Source of the DNA: a virus
Direction: 5' to 3' (one strand)
IMG/VR virus record: IMGVR_UViG_3300046777_000328
Span: 1-30,139 of that record
Length of the DNA stretch: 30,139 bases
Shown: positions 1 to 6,988 of the stretch, piece after piece
Numbering within the stretch: position 1 is the stretch's first letter
Layout: the number at the start of each line of letters is the position of its first letter
Position numbers and translations under genes: made by a program
Notes under the pieces: model-generated
The model's database searches: none
What the model saw: only the letters and a program-made list of their open reading frames with translations
What the model was told of the DNA's origin: nothing

Positions 1-1329
1 GATAAGTTTCTCACCTGCTTTAGCATTACCACCGACAATGGAACCAATCTTAGCTGGCCCTGCACCGTATAGGAATGCGTAAATAAACGTCTTGGCTTGA
101 TCCCTTGTTTGAAGCCCCGCAGCTTTCTGATTCTGCGTATGTACATCAGTACCATCCTTCGATGATCCTTCAGTGACCGTCTTAACATAGTTGTCATCCT
201 TCATATAATGTGCAAGCATACGCAGCTCAAGGCCACTAGCGTCACAACCAACCAATACGTTACCGCCTTCCACAGTCCAACACTCTCTACATTCTTTTCC
301 ATAGATGCTACCTGAATTAGGAATCTGTGCCATGTTAGGACTACTGTGTGTCATCCTGCCTGTAACAGCTCCGTTAGTGATAACCTTACCGTGAACTCTA
401 CCGTCCTTACCTACAGCTTCTAACCAGCTTTCAATCTGAGCTACTCGTTTCTGTAGCATCAGGTATTCAGCAATCATCTGAGCTTCAGGAATCTTAGTGA
501 CATTAGCCAGCACTGTCTCATCGACAATAGGTTGACCTTTATCTGTAAACTCCTTAGGCTTCCAACCTAACTCCATCAGCTTCTCTCCGATCTGCTTTCT
601 ACTTCCGGGATTGAAAGTATCAACGGAATCTTTGATGGGCCTTCCATTTGTCTTGTGGAACCTTGGAGTGATGACTGGAGGCCATCGCTCTTGCATCTGT
701 TCATATATTCCTGCCATCTTTCCTTTGATGTCAGCAAGTAAGCAAGTTGTGTATGGTAAGTCAAGCTTAAACCCTGCCCTTTCCTGTTCTGAAATGATTG
801 CAGCTACCTTATGTTCAAGATCAAGGCTTTCTTGTGAAAAGTCTTTCTTAGTGAATTCATCAGTAAGATGCCTATAAAGATTACAAGTGACCTCAACATC
901 CCTAATGCAATAATACTCCAGAAGAGCCATATGAGGAACGTTAAAGCATTCACCTTTGTACTCCTCTTGTCTGTCCATTAACCATTCCCAGATCCTTTTG
1001 TAGTCAACCTTCTTGATCCCGCCCAGTCTCTCTCCCCAAGCGTCTAAGCTGTGACCGTTCTCTATTGAAGGATTTAACAACCTGCTTGCTATCAACGTAT
1101 CGCACACTTGGCTCAAGCGAATCTTCGTAGTCCATAGCCGATTGAGTATCGGAAAATCGAAGCTTATTCCGTTGTGGGCTACTATCAACGTAGTGTCCTT
1201 TAAATACTCCACGAGGCTGTTTGCTGCTTTCCATACGTTAACTTCTCCAGTGTCAATATCCTTAGTGACTACCATCCAGATCGTGTTGTGATCTAATGTT
1301 GTCTCTATGTCTAGAACGATACGCTTCAT
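1..1329 (-). CDS. T7 gp5-like family A DNA polymerase, C-terminus off the left edge
   Basis: Replicative phage DNA polymerase with an N-terminal 3'-5' exonuclease. The first 443 residues are present; motif C and the rest of the fingers and palm lie beyond position 1. Visible exonuclease motifs are DIET (D7, E9), AHNGISFD (N53, D58) and YCIRD (Y140, D144). Polymerase motifs are TGRMTHSSPNMAQIP (323-337), motif A DASGLELR (D363) and motif B RDQAKTFIYAFLYGAG (R409, K413, Y417). Y417 matches T7 Tyr526, the residue that lets the T7 enzyme discriminate poorly against dideoxynucleotides. The ATG at 1329 is chosen because a stop lies four codons upstream; its Shine-Dalgarno is weak, and the start overlaps the upstream gene by 68 nt, so translation is probably coupled. 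T7 gp5 is about 700 aa, so some 200 residues or more are missing. Family assignment is very secure. Confidence 0.96.
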   Translation of the reverse strand, partial: MKRIVLDIETTLDHNTIWMVVTKDIDTGEVNVWKAANSLVEYLKDTTLIVAHNGISFDFPILNRLWTTKIRLSQVCDTLIASRLLNPSIENGHSLDAWGERLGGIKKVDYKRIWEWLMDRQEEYKGECFNVPHMALLEYYCIRDVEVTCNLYRHLTDEFTKKDFSQESLDLEHKVAAIISEQERAGFKLDLPYTTCLLADIKGKMAGIYEQMQERWPPVITPRFHKTNGRPIKDSVDTFNPGSRKQIGEKLMELGWKPKEFTDKGQPIVDETVLANVTKIPEAQMIAEYLMLQKRVAQIESWLEAVGKDGRVHGKVITNGAVTGRMTHSSPNMAQIPNSGSIYGKECRECWTVEGGNVLVGCDASGLELRMLAHYMKDDNYVKTVTEGSSKDGTDVHTQNQKAAGLQTRDQAKTFIYAFLYGAGPAKIGSIVGGNAKAGEKLI

Positions 1330-1444
1330 ATTCAACTTTCAAGTCTTCATAGTGATGGATAAGTAATTGATACTTGTCTTGCAACTCATAGTACTTACTC
1401 TCCAGTTCTAGCATTCTACCTGCTATCTTGTCAAAGTCAATCAT
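1262..1444 (-). CDS. Small predicted coiled-coil protein overlapping the polymerase start
   Basis: A 60-aa protein of unknown function. Residues about 6-45 are rich in Leu, Glu, Lys and Tyr with heptad-like spacing (LELESKYYELQDKYQLL), suggesting a coiled coil; the tail is basic and polar. The start at 1444 is chosen over an upstream in-frame ATG because GAGGAA lies 9 nt before it and the ATG overlaps the TGA of the preceding gene as ATGA. Its last 68 nt overlap the polymerase reading frame. The position suggests a replication-linked accessory role, but no family is recognised. Confidence 0.7.
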   Translation of the reverse strand: MIDFDKIAGRMLELESKYYELQDKYQLLIHHYEDLKVEYEAYRSRHRDNIRSQHDLDGSH

Positions 1445-1686
1445 TTTTTCATTCCTCTGATAGCGGCAGCGCATTGTTCTGCTTCATTGCAAGAATTGTC
1501 ATCTTTGTCAAAAAGACTTTCACACATCTTTGCAGCCTCTTCTAAAACCTGATTTCGTTGTGATACAGAGACAAAGACTTCAAAGTGATAAGGCTGACCC
1601 ATATCTTTTAAGATTTGCTTGCCAAGATTGCTGTGCTTTTCCACCTCGTTAAAGGCTTCTTCTTCCTCGTTTGTCCAGTCAGTCAT
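1441..1686 (-). CDS. Hypothetical acidic protein, 81 aa
   Basis: Unknown function. The N-terminus is strongly acidic (TNEEEEAFNEVEKH), followed by a mixed alpha/beta stretch and a C-terminus with two cysteines, ending CAAAIRGMKK. That ending resembles the C-AxAIR ending of small Burkholderiales phage proteins such as the one at 2991-3203, but this is only a resemblance. The start at 1686 is set by an AGGAGT Shine-Dalgarno; a longer frame extends upstream but lacks such a site. It overlaps the upstream gene by 8 nt and the downstream one by ATGA. Confidence 0.7.
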   Translation of the reverse strand: MTDWTNEEEEAFNEVEKHSNLGKQILKDMGQPYHFEVFVSVSQRNQVLEEAAKMCESLFDKDDNSCNEAEQCAAAIRGMKK

Positions 1687-1939
1687 AGTTTTTACTCCTA
1701 AGTTTAAATTCAATTGAACGACACAACTTTTGATAAAAAACTTTGTCTGGTGCTGGCGTTTCATTAAGCCAAACGTCAAAAATCTCCTCATCCGTCAGCC
1801 CTACCCATGTGCGCTGTGGTTGGAGCGCCTTGAGCGCCTCTCTTGCGGCTTGAAGTGCAACAGTGGTGCTGTAAATTGGTCTTGTCTGCTCAACATGATA
1901 TTCCAATGCGCTAATAAGGTCTTCAATTAGTTGTTTCAT
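1679..1939 (-). CDS. Hypothetical protein with an LTDEEI module, 86 aa
   Basis: Begins MKQLIEDLISALEYHVEQ, preceded by a strong AGGGGGAA Shine-Dalgarno. The first half looks helical (REALKALQPQ). A central QRTWVGLTDEEI segment is shared, at protein and DNA level, with the neighbouring larger gene (QRKPLTDDEV). I associate this PQR-x-LTDEE module with accessory proteins of Burkholderiales genomes and phages. No biochemical role is known to me. It overlaps the upstream gene by 17 nt and the downstream gene by 8 nt. Confidence 0.7.
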   Translation of the reverse strand: MKQLIEDLISALEYHVEQTRPIYSTTVALQAAREALKALQPQRTWVGLTDEEIFDVWLNETPAPDKVFYQKLCRSIEFKLRSKNYD

Positions 1940-2564
1940 ATTCCCCCTTAATGCCGTGTGCGGCTTCGATGGCTCGGGCAAAATCACGCAAACCTTTAGG
2001 TAGTCGTACAGCATATTCATCTATCTTGCTTAACAGTCTTAGCACTTCATCATCCGTCAGCGGCTTGCGCTGTGGTGGGGTATATGCAAAAAACTCAGCA
2101 TAAAGAAGTTCGTCACGCCTACGAATAACAATAGAAACTCCATCTTCAGTTGTATCAGAACCTACAGAAATATCGTTTGCAGACATTGATGCGGCTCGAA
2201 TATGCGCTTTTACTTGTTCGTATGTAAACGATTGTGGTGGATGCGTATAAAGCAAACAGTTTTGAGGCCAATTATCAACCAACCATGTAATGCGCCCTTC
2301 TTCATTCTTTGCCACAGGCTCATCCTTCGCTTCTAGTTCCTCAATGCGTTTAGCCATACGTTGTATTTCTTCAGTCAATACAGCTTGCGTGTCCCAGTCA
2401 GGATTGAATTCATTCGTTTCTAGTGCGGCTTTAATGGCGGTGATGGCGGCTTTCACCTCGTCCTCAGCAAAATATTTGCTTTTAAATCTGGTTCCGGGCC
2501 ACGCTACTTCACAAGTTTTCAACGCCTCCAATGCAATGCGTAACGCAATATCTTTATCGTTCAT
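1923..2564 (-). CDS. Modular accessory protein of betaproteobacterial phage type, 213 aa
   Basis: Unknown function with recognisable modules. The N-terminal helical part (IALRIALEALKTCEVAWPG, DEVKAAITAIKAALE) is followed by a short coiled-coil (EEIQRMAKRIEELEAKDEP), a WLVDNWPQNCLLYTHPPQ segment, and a C-terminal PLTDDEVLRLLSK...FARAIEAAHGIK segment. Pieces like these recur in different orders in small proteins of Burkholderiales and their phages (from memory). Base composition looks more GC-rich than in neighbouring genes, consistent with recent acquisition. It sits in a cluster of accessory genes between helicase and polymerase. The start is preceded by GGGAAA and forms ATGA with the upstream stop. 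Confidence 0.82.
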   Translation of the reverse strand: MNDKDIALRIALEALKTCEVAWPGTRFKSKYFAEDEVKAAITAIKAALETNEFNPDWDTQAVLTEEIQRMAKRIEELEAKDEPVAKNEEGRITWLVDNWPQNCLLYTHPPQSFTYEQVKAHIRAASMSANDISVGSDTTEDGVSIVIRRRDELLYAEFFAYTPPQRKPLTDDEVLRLLSKIDEYAVRLPKGLRDFARAIEAAHGIKGEYETTN

Positions 2565-2851
2565 GATGTCTGTTTCCCTCTATAGTTCAACTCAGTACAT
2601 TCATACACAGGAGCTTCTTTCCAGTTAGGTCGATATGCACTCTTAATAACTGTCCCAACCTTTGAAGTCTCTACACCTTTCTTCTTAGCTCTGTAAGCTC
2701 TCTTGTGCATAGCTTTCTTGTCTTTGTTCTTCAAAGCCCACTCACGATCTCTAAGCCTACGTTGTTCAGCTCTCTGAGCAATAACTTCAGGAGCAACTTT
2801 AAGATCAATCATTCGTTGCATCCACTTAGGAATAGCTTTACTGTTATTCAT
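2561..2851 (-). CDS. Small basic protein, 96 aa, possible nucleic-acid binder
   Basis: Strongly basic, with an Arg/Lys/Gln-rich helical stretch (RAEQRRLRDREWALKNKDKK) followed by MHKRAYRAKKKG, and a C-terminus APVYECTELNYRGKQTS. The composition suggests DNA or RNA binding, but no named domain is visible. GAGG lies 7 nt before the ATG, and both ends form ATGA overlaps with adjacent genes, placing it in the helicase-polymerase operon. Confidence 0.75.
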   Translation of the reverse strand: MNNSKAIPKWMQRMIDLKVAPEVIAQRAEQRRLRDREWALKNKDKKAMHKRAYRAKKKGVETSKVGTVIKSAYRPNWKEAPVYECTELNYRGKQTS

Positions 2852-2994
2852 TTTGCAGCCTCTAAGTACAATCCTACATTACCTAAAGCATAGCCTACAA
2901 AGGCAACACCTAAGCCTACATTACCTTTTAAGAGTAGGTCAATAGCTACAACAGTGTAGACTACTCCTACTACAGCGATTAACCATGCACTCAT
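2848..2994 (-). CDS. Small membrane protein, two predicted TM segments, 48 aa
   Basis: The frame begins MSAWLIAVVGVVYTVVAID and ends GLYLEAAK. Two hydrophobic segments (residues about 3-22 and 26-44) are joined by a short LLKGN turn, giving a hairpin topology. The ATG overlaps the TGA of the upstream gene and the TGA overlaps the next ATG, so it fits exactly into the overlap chain. That is the main support for so short a gene. The function is unknown; an early membrane-acting protein is a guess. Confidence 0.68.
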   Translation of the reverse strand: MSAWLIAVVGVVYTVVAIDLLLKGNVGLGVAFVGYALGNVGLYLEAAK

Positions 2995-3203
2995 TTGTTA
3001 TCCCCTCTTGCTCGGATTGAGTCAGCATAGGATTTCACATCTGGTGCATTACTCAGACTTACTAAGTGTTTTGCACAAGCGTTACGCTCATGTTGTGCTA
3101 TTAACTTTGCAAATCGTTCCAAAAACTCAGGCATACCGCCAAGTCCCTCTGCCCAACCAAGACCTGCCTGTTTAGCCATCTCAATGATTTCATCTTGTGT
3201 CAT
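2991..3203 (-). CDS. HER-motif small protein of Burkholderiales phage type, 70 aa
   Basis: The sequence starts MTQDEIIEMAKQAG, passes through FLERFAKLIAQHERNACA, and ends YADSIRARGDNK. From memory this is a common small protein in phages and prophages of Burkholderiales and relatives, where the pattern is an N-terminal helix, RFAxLIAxHER, and C/YADxIRARG. It is mostly helical with no catalytic motif. It lies directly after the primase-helicase with an ATGA overlap and is followed by another one. Confidence 0.78.
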   Translation of the reverse strand: MTQDEIIEMAKQAGLGWAEGLGGMPEFLERFAKLIAQHERNACAKHLVSLSNAPDVKSYADSIRARGDNK

Positions 3204-4840
3204 AACGTATCCTCCTGCATTTCCAACATACGTCCAGTCTCCATGTCATACTTCAAAGTACACGCTGGGCCTGTATAACCATTGTAACGATTCTTAGCCA
3301 CTGCAATCTTAGTCATGTGTCTCTCATTCTCATCCTCAGCCATGCTATTACGTTCCAATGTAATCACAGCATCTGACAGCTGAGCAATTGAGCCTGAACC
3401 TCTGAGCTGCGACAATGATACTGACTGTCCATCTTCATGTCCTGCATTGCCTTGAGGTCTACGAAGGTGACTTACACAGATCAAAGTGATCTCCAACTCT
3501 TGAACCAGTGTACGAAGCTTCGTCATCATATTGTCAATCACTTTACGCTCGTCACCAAGATCATTACCAGATATAGCAATAGAGATATGATCCAAGAATA
3601 TGACACGACAGTCACAAGCTTTTGCCATATACCTGATCCTATTGGCGATATTATCAATGTCAGTGCTGCCAAAGTGGTCAAACAAATATATACGATTTGT
3701 CCCCAGTGTAGCGTCGAAGGCATCTTTAAGTTCCTGTTCAGTTGTCGGTGTATCAGGTAAGTGCAACAGCTTATTAGCGTGCAACGACATGATACTTCTA
3801 GCTGTCTTACGAGTTGACTCTTCGAGGAATAACCCTCCAATGTTCCACTTCGTAGTGTTCAGAATGTTAAACAAGATCTCACGTAAGAATTGACTCTTAC
3901 CGAGGCCTGAGCCTGCTGTGACTGTGACTAACTCCGATGGACGCATACCGTAGAGAAGCTTATTCAAGCCCTTCCAAGGGTACATAGCCTCAGCCTTAGC
4001 CTCAGGTTTAATCACTTCCTCCCACAGTGAGGCAGCATTGATAATTCCATCAGGAATGTAAACCTCAGCTCTCCACCACTCATTTACAAACTCTTTAGTA
4101 GCCCCAGCAATTAGATAATCACAAGCATCTTTGTAGCCACTCAAATGCTTAACAATCTTAGCCTTCTGTCCGAACAGTTCAGCTACCTCTTTAGAAGCCT
4201 TCTTACCCGGCTCATCAGCATCGAAGCAGATAACAATGTTCTCGAAGCTGTTTAACCATTCATATTGAGCTTTACAGTCCTTTAGAGCAGCTTGAGCACC
4301 ATTCCTGATACTTACTGAAGGCCACTGGCTACCTGTGAGCTGGTATCCTGCCAAGGCATCAAGTTCTCCCTCATAGACGGTGACGTACTTGCCACCTGCG
4401 TGAAAGAGCTGTTGACCGAACAACCTAGCATCTTTGAATGAGCCAAGAATGCTGAAAGTTTTATCTGCCACTCGTCTAACTTTTGAGGCGATAACTGTTC
4501 CGGTATCGTCAGTGTAAGGATAAAAGTGTTGTCCATTGTCTTGTGTTACTCCATATTTCTCACACGTTTGTAATGTAATACCTCTGTCAGGTATTGATTT
4601 AACATTTCCTTTAACTTCTAACATAGGTGATGTTACCTTGGTTGATTTTCTGTTAACTGCATCTTGCTTAACTGTGAAGTCATCATATTCATTCTCATGA
4701 TGTGTTTCATGACAGTTAAAGCAATAGGTGTGGTTGTCATCGTATAAAGCACCTGCGTCTGAGCTGCCACAGTACTCACAGGGTATGTGCTTTACAAACT
4801 TTGACTCAGGTTTCTCTTTGCGTACTACACTAAGCTTCAT
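3200..4840 (-). CDS. T7 gp4-like bifunctional DNA primase-helicase
   Basis: Unwinds the fork and makes RNA primers for the phage polymerase. In order (546-aa numbering): a four-cysteine zinc ribbon (C21, C24, C40, C43); a TOPRIM primase with EGELDA (E157) and FDADEPG (D207, D209); and a RecA-like hexameric helicase with Walker A GSGLGKS (310-316, K315), Walker B VIFLD (D417), CVSHLRRP (453-462 region, H458) and a later AKNRYNG where the arginine finger is expected. Length fits T7 gp4 (566 aa). I prefer the ATG at 4840, with GGAGG at 5-nt spacing. The ATG at 4861 would add seven residues, lacks a good site and overlaps the previous gene more deeply. The stop overlaps the next start (ATGA). Confidence 0.96.
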   Translation of the reverse strand: MKLSVVRKEKPESKFVKHIPCEYCGSSDAGALYDDNHTYCFNCHETHHENEYDDFTVKQDAVNRKSTKVTSPMLEVKGNVKSIPDRGITLQTCEKYGVTQDNGQHFYPYTDDTGTVIASKVRRVADKTFSILGSFKDARLFGQQLFHAGGKYVTVYEGELDALAGYQLTGSQWPSVSIRNGAQAALKDCKAQYEWLNSFENIVICFDADEPGKKASKEVAELFGQKAKIVKHLSGYKDACDYLIAGATKEFVNEWWRAEVYIPDGIINAASLWEEVIKPEAKAEAMYPWKGLNKLLYGMRPSELVTVTAGSGLGKSQFLREILFNILNTTKWNIGGLFLEESTRKTARSIMSLHANKLLHLPDTPTTEQELKDAFDATLGTNRIYLFDHFGSTDIDNIANRIRYMAKACDCRVIFLDHISIAISGNDLGDERKVIDNMMTKLRTLVQELEITLICVSHLRRPQGNAGHEDGQSVSLSQLRGSGSIAQLSDAVITLERNSMAEDENERHMTKIAVAKNRYNGYTGPACTLKYDMETGRMLEMQEDTL

Positions 4841-5075
4841 CACAGCCTCCGTCTGTTTCATTTAGTACCCTTTCCGTGCCAAGGGCACTCCTAAGGCCTT
4901 CAATGGTCTTTAGAGCTGTTTTATCAGGGTATCCATAGTAGATGTCCCCTCTGAGCTGAAAAGCTGTGAAATCCTCTAACATGGACAATGTCTCAGCTAG
5001 AGTCTTAAGGCTTGCATCACCTGAGAGTGTGTTAGACGGGAAAGGCCAAGGCTTTTGTGGGTCAATGTCAGTCAT
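4830..5075 (-). CDS. Hypothetical protein upstream of primase-helicase, 81 aa
   Basis: Unknown. The sequence starts MTDIDPQKPWPFP, has a helical middle (LKTLAETLSMLEDFTAFQL), and ends ETDGGCDEA. It is acidic and probably cytoplasmic. Its end overlaps the primase-helicase start by 11 nt and encodes that gene's GGAGG Shine-Dalgarno, so the two are probably co-translated. Its own ATG shares bases with the TAA of the tiny upstream frame. Confidence 0.7.
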   Translation of the reverse strand: MTDIDPQKPWPFPSNTLSGDASLKTLAETLSMLEDFTAFQLRGDIYYGYPDKTALKTIEGLRSALGTERVLNETDGGCDEA

Positions 5076-5137
5076 TATGGTTTACTCAGTATCAGTTTAA
5101 TCATAGTTACGATGAAGACAAATAAAGCCATCATCAT
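5075..5137 (-). CDS. Possible 20-aa membrane micropeptide
   Basis: A 21-codon frame opening with three consecutive ATGs (5137, 5134, 5131), then a hydrophobic helix ALFVFIVTMIKLIL and a basic SKP end. The first ATG overlaps the upstream TGA (ATGA) and the TAA overlaps the next ATG (TAATG), so the frame exactly bridges two genes. This packing and the TM-like composition are the only support. It could be a chance frame in a coupling spacer. Confidence 0.4.
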   Translation of the reverse strand: MMMALFVFIVTMIKLILSKP

Positions 5138-5334
5138 GATAGTGGATCATCAACGGGTGAGACATAACTATCTTCACCTAAGCGTTTAATAACGACATCA
5201 GTTACATCAGCCATAACTCTGTCACGTCCATTATTCATGATTAAGTCAGCCATACTGTCAATGACAGACCAATACCAACATTCATACTTAACGACATCAA
5301 GCTCACTATTATCGTCAATAAGTTCTATAGACAT
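5134..5334 (-). CDS. Hypothetical acidic protein, 66 aa, first gene of the helicase transcript
   Basis: Begins MSIELIDDNSELDVVKYECWYW and ends SPVDDPLS. It is acidic with no recognised domain. AAAGGA lies upstream of the ATG. It is the first gene after the 185-nt leader holding a candidate sigma-70 promoter and the leader repeat at 5423-5449, so it probably opens the transcript that includes the primase-helicase and polymerase. Confidence 0.7.
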   Translation of the reverse strand: MSIELIDDNSELDVVKYECWYWSVIDSMADLIMNNGRDRVMADVTDVVIKRLGEDSYVSPVDDPLS

Positions 5335-5340
5335 AAATTA

Positions 5341-5519
5341 TCCTTTCAATGGGTTATAGTCTATTTCGTATTATGAAACTTCAGCACTTTAAAGTTACTT
5401 TATAAGTAATTATATAAAGGTACTTTAATAGTGTATTTAACTTCTATGTAACTTCTATGGAACGTCTTAGTTCCTTTGTAGTTACTTTAAAGTAAGGGTA
5501 ACATACTTTGTACAGATTG
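5341..5519 (-). other. Leader region of the helicase/polymerase transcript
   Basis: This gap of about 180 nt is AT-rich and full of short symmetric motifs. On the plus strand there is a 14-nt perfect palindrome TTACTTTAAAGTAA at 5482-5495, ACTTTAAAGT at 5386-5395, and TTACTT-TAT-AAGTAA at 5395-5409. On the minus strand, GGAAC-TAAGAC-GTTCC (5474-5459) can form a hairpin and CATAGAAGTTA occurs twice in tandem (5459-5441). No convincing gene is present. It looks like a regulated 5' leader. Confidence 0.6.
5423..5449 (-). repeat. Leader repeat, copy 1 (26/27 identical to 8933-8959)
   Basis: Read on the minus strand it is ACATAGAAGTTAAA, then T, then ACACTATTAAAG. The copy at 8933-8959 on the plus strand differs only in having G at position 15. 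Both lie in gene-free leaders, downstream of a candidate or consensus sigma-70 promoter, in the direction of transcription. A second shared 15-nt block (TTACTTATAAAGTAA) follows at 5409-5395 here and at 8989-9003 there. Confidence 0.85.
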
Positions 5520-5523
5520 TCAA
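5495..5523 (-). promoter_or_regulatory. Candidate sigma-70 promoter for helicase/polymerase transcript
   Basis: On the minus strand TTGACA (5523-5518) is followed after 17 nt by TACCCT (5500-5495). The -35 is perfect and the spacing ideal. The -10 keeps only the three key positions (T, A and final T). The -35 overlaps the stop codon of the upstream gene. Transcription would start near 5488 and pass through the repeat at 5449-5423. Confidence 0.4.
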
Positions 5524-5756
5524 TAGTCTCCTCTGTCTATACTGTCACCAATGTGACTATCGTTGTCTTCATCTTCTACACTGTCGTCAATGTCATCCTC
5601 AGAGATCAAGTCTCTACGGTCTTTGGTGGGCAGATTAGCATCCATCTGTACAGTTTTAAAGCATTGTTGACAGAGATCAATAAACATACCCGTTAAAGCG
5701 TGCTTACGTGTAGCTTCAAAGTCAGTCAATAGTTTGTCACAGCAAATACATTTCAT
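5520..5756 (-). CDS. Zinc-finger-like protein with acidic tail, 78 aa
   Basis: The N-terminus has paired cysteines CICC (C3, C5, C6) and LCQQC (C29, C32 region), separated by DKLLTDFEATRKHALTG, giving a probable treble-clef or zinc-ribbon fold. The remainder is a very acidic tail (SEDDIDDSVEDEDNDS). Similar short proteins with CxxCxKxLTDFEATRK occur in many T7-like and T4-like phages (from memory). The function is unknown; binding RNA polymerase or DNA is plausible but unsupported. The -35 of the next transcript overlaps its stop. Confidence 0.78.
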   Translation of the reverse strand: MKCICCDKLLTDFEATRKHALTGMFIDLCQQCFKTVQMDANLPTKDRRDLISEDDIDDSVEDEDNDSHIGDSIDRGDY

Positions 5757-5758
5757 TA

Positions 5759-5899
5759 TTATTCCTTTACTTCAATCAACTCAATGTCTTCAGGGTCGTA
5801 ATCTATTGCTGCATACAGCATCTCAATAGCCATGTCTTCATCCCATGCCTCTACCCAAACAATTTCATCTTTGTCTAAACGAAAACAATATTCATTCAT
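5759..5899 (-). CDS. Small acidic protein, 46 aa
   Basis: The frame starts MNEYCFRLDKDEIVWVEAWD and ends IDYDPEDIELIEVKE. It is acidic with probable beta-alpha structure. AGGAAA lies just before the ATG, overlapping the end of the preceding gene. The stop is 2 nt before the next ATG, whose Shine-Dalgarno (AAAGGA) lies inside this frame. No family is recognised. Confidence 0.68.
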   Translation of the reverse strand: MNEYCFRLDKDEIVWVEAWDEDMAIEMLYAAIDYDPEDIELIEVKE

Positions 5900-5902
5900 A
5901 GT

Positions 5903-6109
5903 TTATTTCCTTTTAAAAGGGTTAACTGTACTCCATGCGGCTAAGTGAATAGCCTTCCCATCAGCATCATAACAGAGGCTGTACATTCCATCAATGTGTT
6001 TGAACCATAACAACCCAATATGAGTCTTTATAGGTGTCTCTTTAGGGACATCATACAAAGGTTTTGAGGGTTGTTCAATCCAGTCTTTTAAGTCAATTTC
6101 TGATAACAT
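5903..6109 (-). CDS. Hypothetical protein, 68 aa
   Basis: Begins MLSEIDLKDWIEQPSKPLYD and contains THIGLLWFKHIDGMYSLCYD, which suggests a small beta-rich domain. GAGGA, encoded in the last codons of the upstream gene, lies 8 nt before the ATG, and that stop (TAA) directly precedes the ATG. Unknown early phage protein. Confidence 0.68.
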   Translation of the reverse strand: MLSEIDLKDWIEQPSKPLYDVPKETPIKTHIGLLWFKHIDGMYSLCYDADGKAIHLAAWSTVNPFKRK

Positions 6110-6298
6110 TTATACATCCTCGCTTTCTAAAGTCATTTTAAATGTTAACCCCGCACCCATCGTATGAAAATAATTACGTATAGGTTCTATAATGTTTTTA
6201 ATGTCTGTTTCACCCATTAGACAATCAAAACTAAAGGTTATGATAGGTTCATCGTCTGTCTTAGAAAACCCTTGAATTAAGCCTTTTGTGTAGTACAT
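6110..6298 (-). CDS. Hypothetical protein, 62 aa
   Basis: Starts MYYTKGLIQGFSKTDDEPII and ends with an acidic LESEDV. It is a predicted small alpha/beta protein with a central FDCLMGETDIKNIIEPIRNYF. GAGGT lies upstream of the ATG. It directly abuts the next gene. No family is recognised. Confidence 0.65.
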   Translation of the reverse strand: MYYTKGLIQGFSKTDDEPIITFSFDCLMGETDIKNIIEPIRNYFHTMGAGLTFKMTLESEDV

Positions 6299-6355
6299 GG
6301 CTACCTCGCTATTAAATGTTGAATAAGTCTGCTTAAATAGGCCTTTAAAGCCTTT

Positions 6356-6604
6356 CTAGGTACGTTCTAGATCGTAGTCAATCCCTGCTTGAGTATCTAG
6401 CTCTTTAAGATACTTCTTTCTAGCCTCATATTCTAGGTTTACCCACTGATCGTCTGACAGTACATCATAGACGTTAAAGCCCTCATACAGTACATGGTTA
6501 AACTCTACTGGGTCTCCATATTCATCAATTTCACATGAGACAGAGACACAAGCCCTACTGTCTGACAATAGCGTCTGAAATTCAAATGTTCTAGTGTTGC
6601 TCAT
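6356..6604 (-). CDS. Hypothetical acidic protein, 82 aa
   Basis: Starts MSNTRTFEFQTLLSDSRACV and ends LDTQAGIDYDLERT. The N-terminal half looks beta-rich and the C-terminal half helical (WVNLEYEARKKYLKEL). GGGGGA precedes the ATG. The start overlaps the upstream gene by 14 nt. A 57-nt gap follows in which I see no feature. Unknown early gene. Confidence 0.7.
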   Translation of the reverse strand: MSNTRTFEFQTLLSDSRACVSVSCEIDEYGDPVEFNHVLYEGFNVYDVLSDDQWVNLEYEARKKYLKELDTQAGIDYDLERT

Positions 6605-6839
6605 ACATCCCCCGACCTGTTATTGCAATCATAAACATGTCCGCATGTTCTTGATGTTCTTTGTCTGTCATTGAGTTATAAAAATCTTTTACTTCATCTT
6701 GATATGTCAATAAGAGAAGCTGATAAAACAATGCATGATGATAATCTTCTGCGTGTGCAGATTCAAACATGTGGTAAAGATAAGTATTCACCATCTGCTT
6801 CAAGTAGTACAAGTCTAATGCTTTTGATGATTCATTCAT
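6591..6839 (-). CDS. Hypothetical helical protein, 82 aa
   Basis: Rich in His, Tyr and Leu (YLYHMFESAHAEDYHHALFY), then LLLLTYQDEVKDFYNSM. It is predicted to be all helical. The Shine-Dalgarno AAGGAAA lies in the end of the upstream gene, whose TGA forms ATGA with this start. The function is unknown. Confidence 0.7.
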   Translation of the reverse strand: MNESSKALDLYYLKQMVNTYLYHMFESAHAEDYHHALFYQLLLLTYQDEVKDFYNSMTDKEHQEHADMFMIAITGRGMYEQH

Positions 6840-6988
6840 GGTTTAAGTTTCCTTTGTATGACAAGTTTATAAAGGTTAGCAGGTTGACCCTCTAATGTGT
6901 TGTTATCTGCTAGCCAATCCTGAGCAAATGATAACTTATTAAAGGTTGCAACGACAATGCCTGAGGATATGCTTACAATTTTATACAT
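6836..6988 (-). CDS. Small hypothetical protein, 50 aa
   Basis: Frame MYKIVSISSGIVVATFNKLS to VIQRKLKP; the pattern is a beta-hairpin followed by a helix (FAQDWLADN). AAGGGGA precedes the ATG. It overlaps the upstream gene by 8 nt and the downstream one by ATGA, so it fits the packed operon. No family is recognised. Confidence 0.65.
   Translation of the reverse strand: MYKIVSISSGIVVATFNKLSFAQDWLADNNTLEGQPANLYKLVIQRKLKP

Noticed and set aside
4841-4861. Upstream ATG for the primase-helicase
   Set aside because: It is possible, but the ATG at 4840 has GGAGG at good spacing and leaves only an 11-nt overlap with the previous gene.
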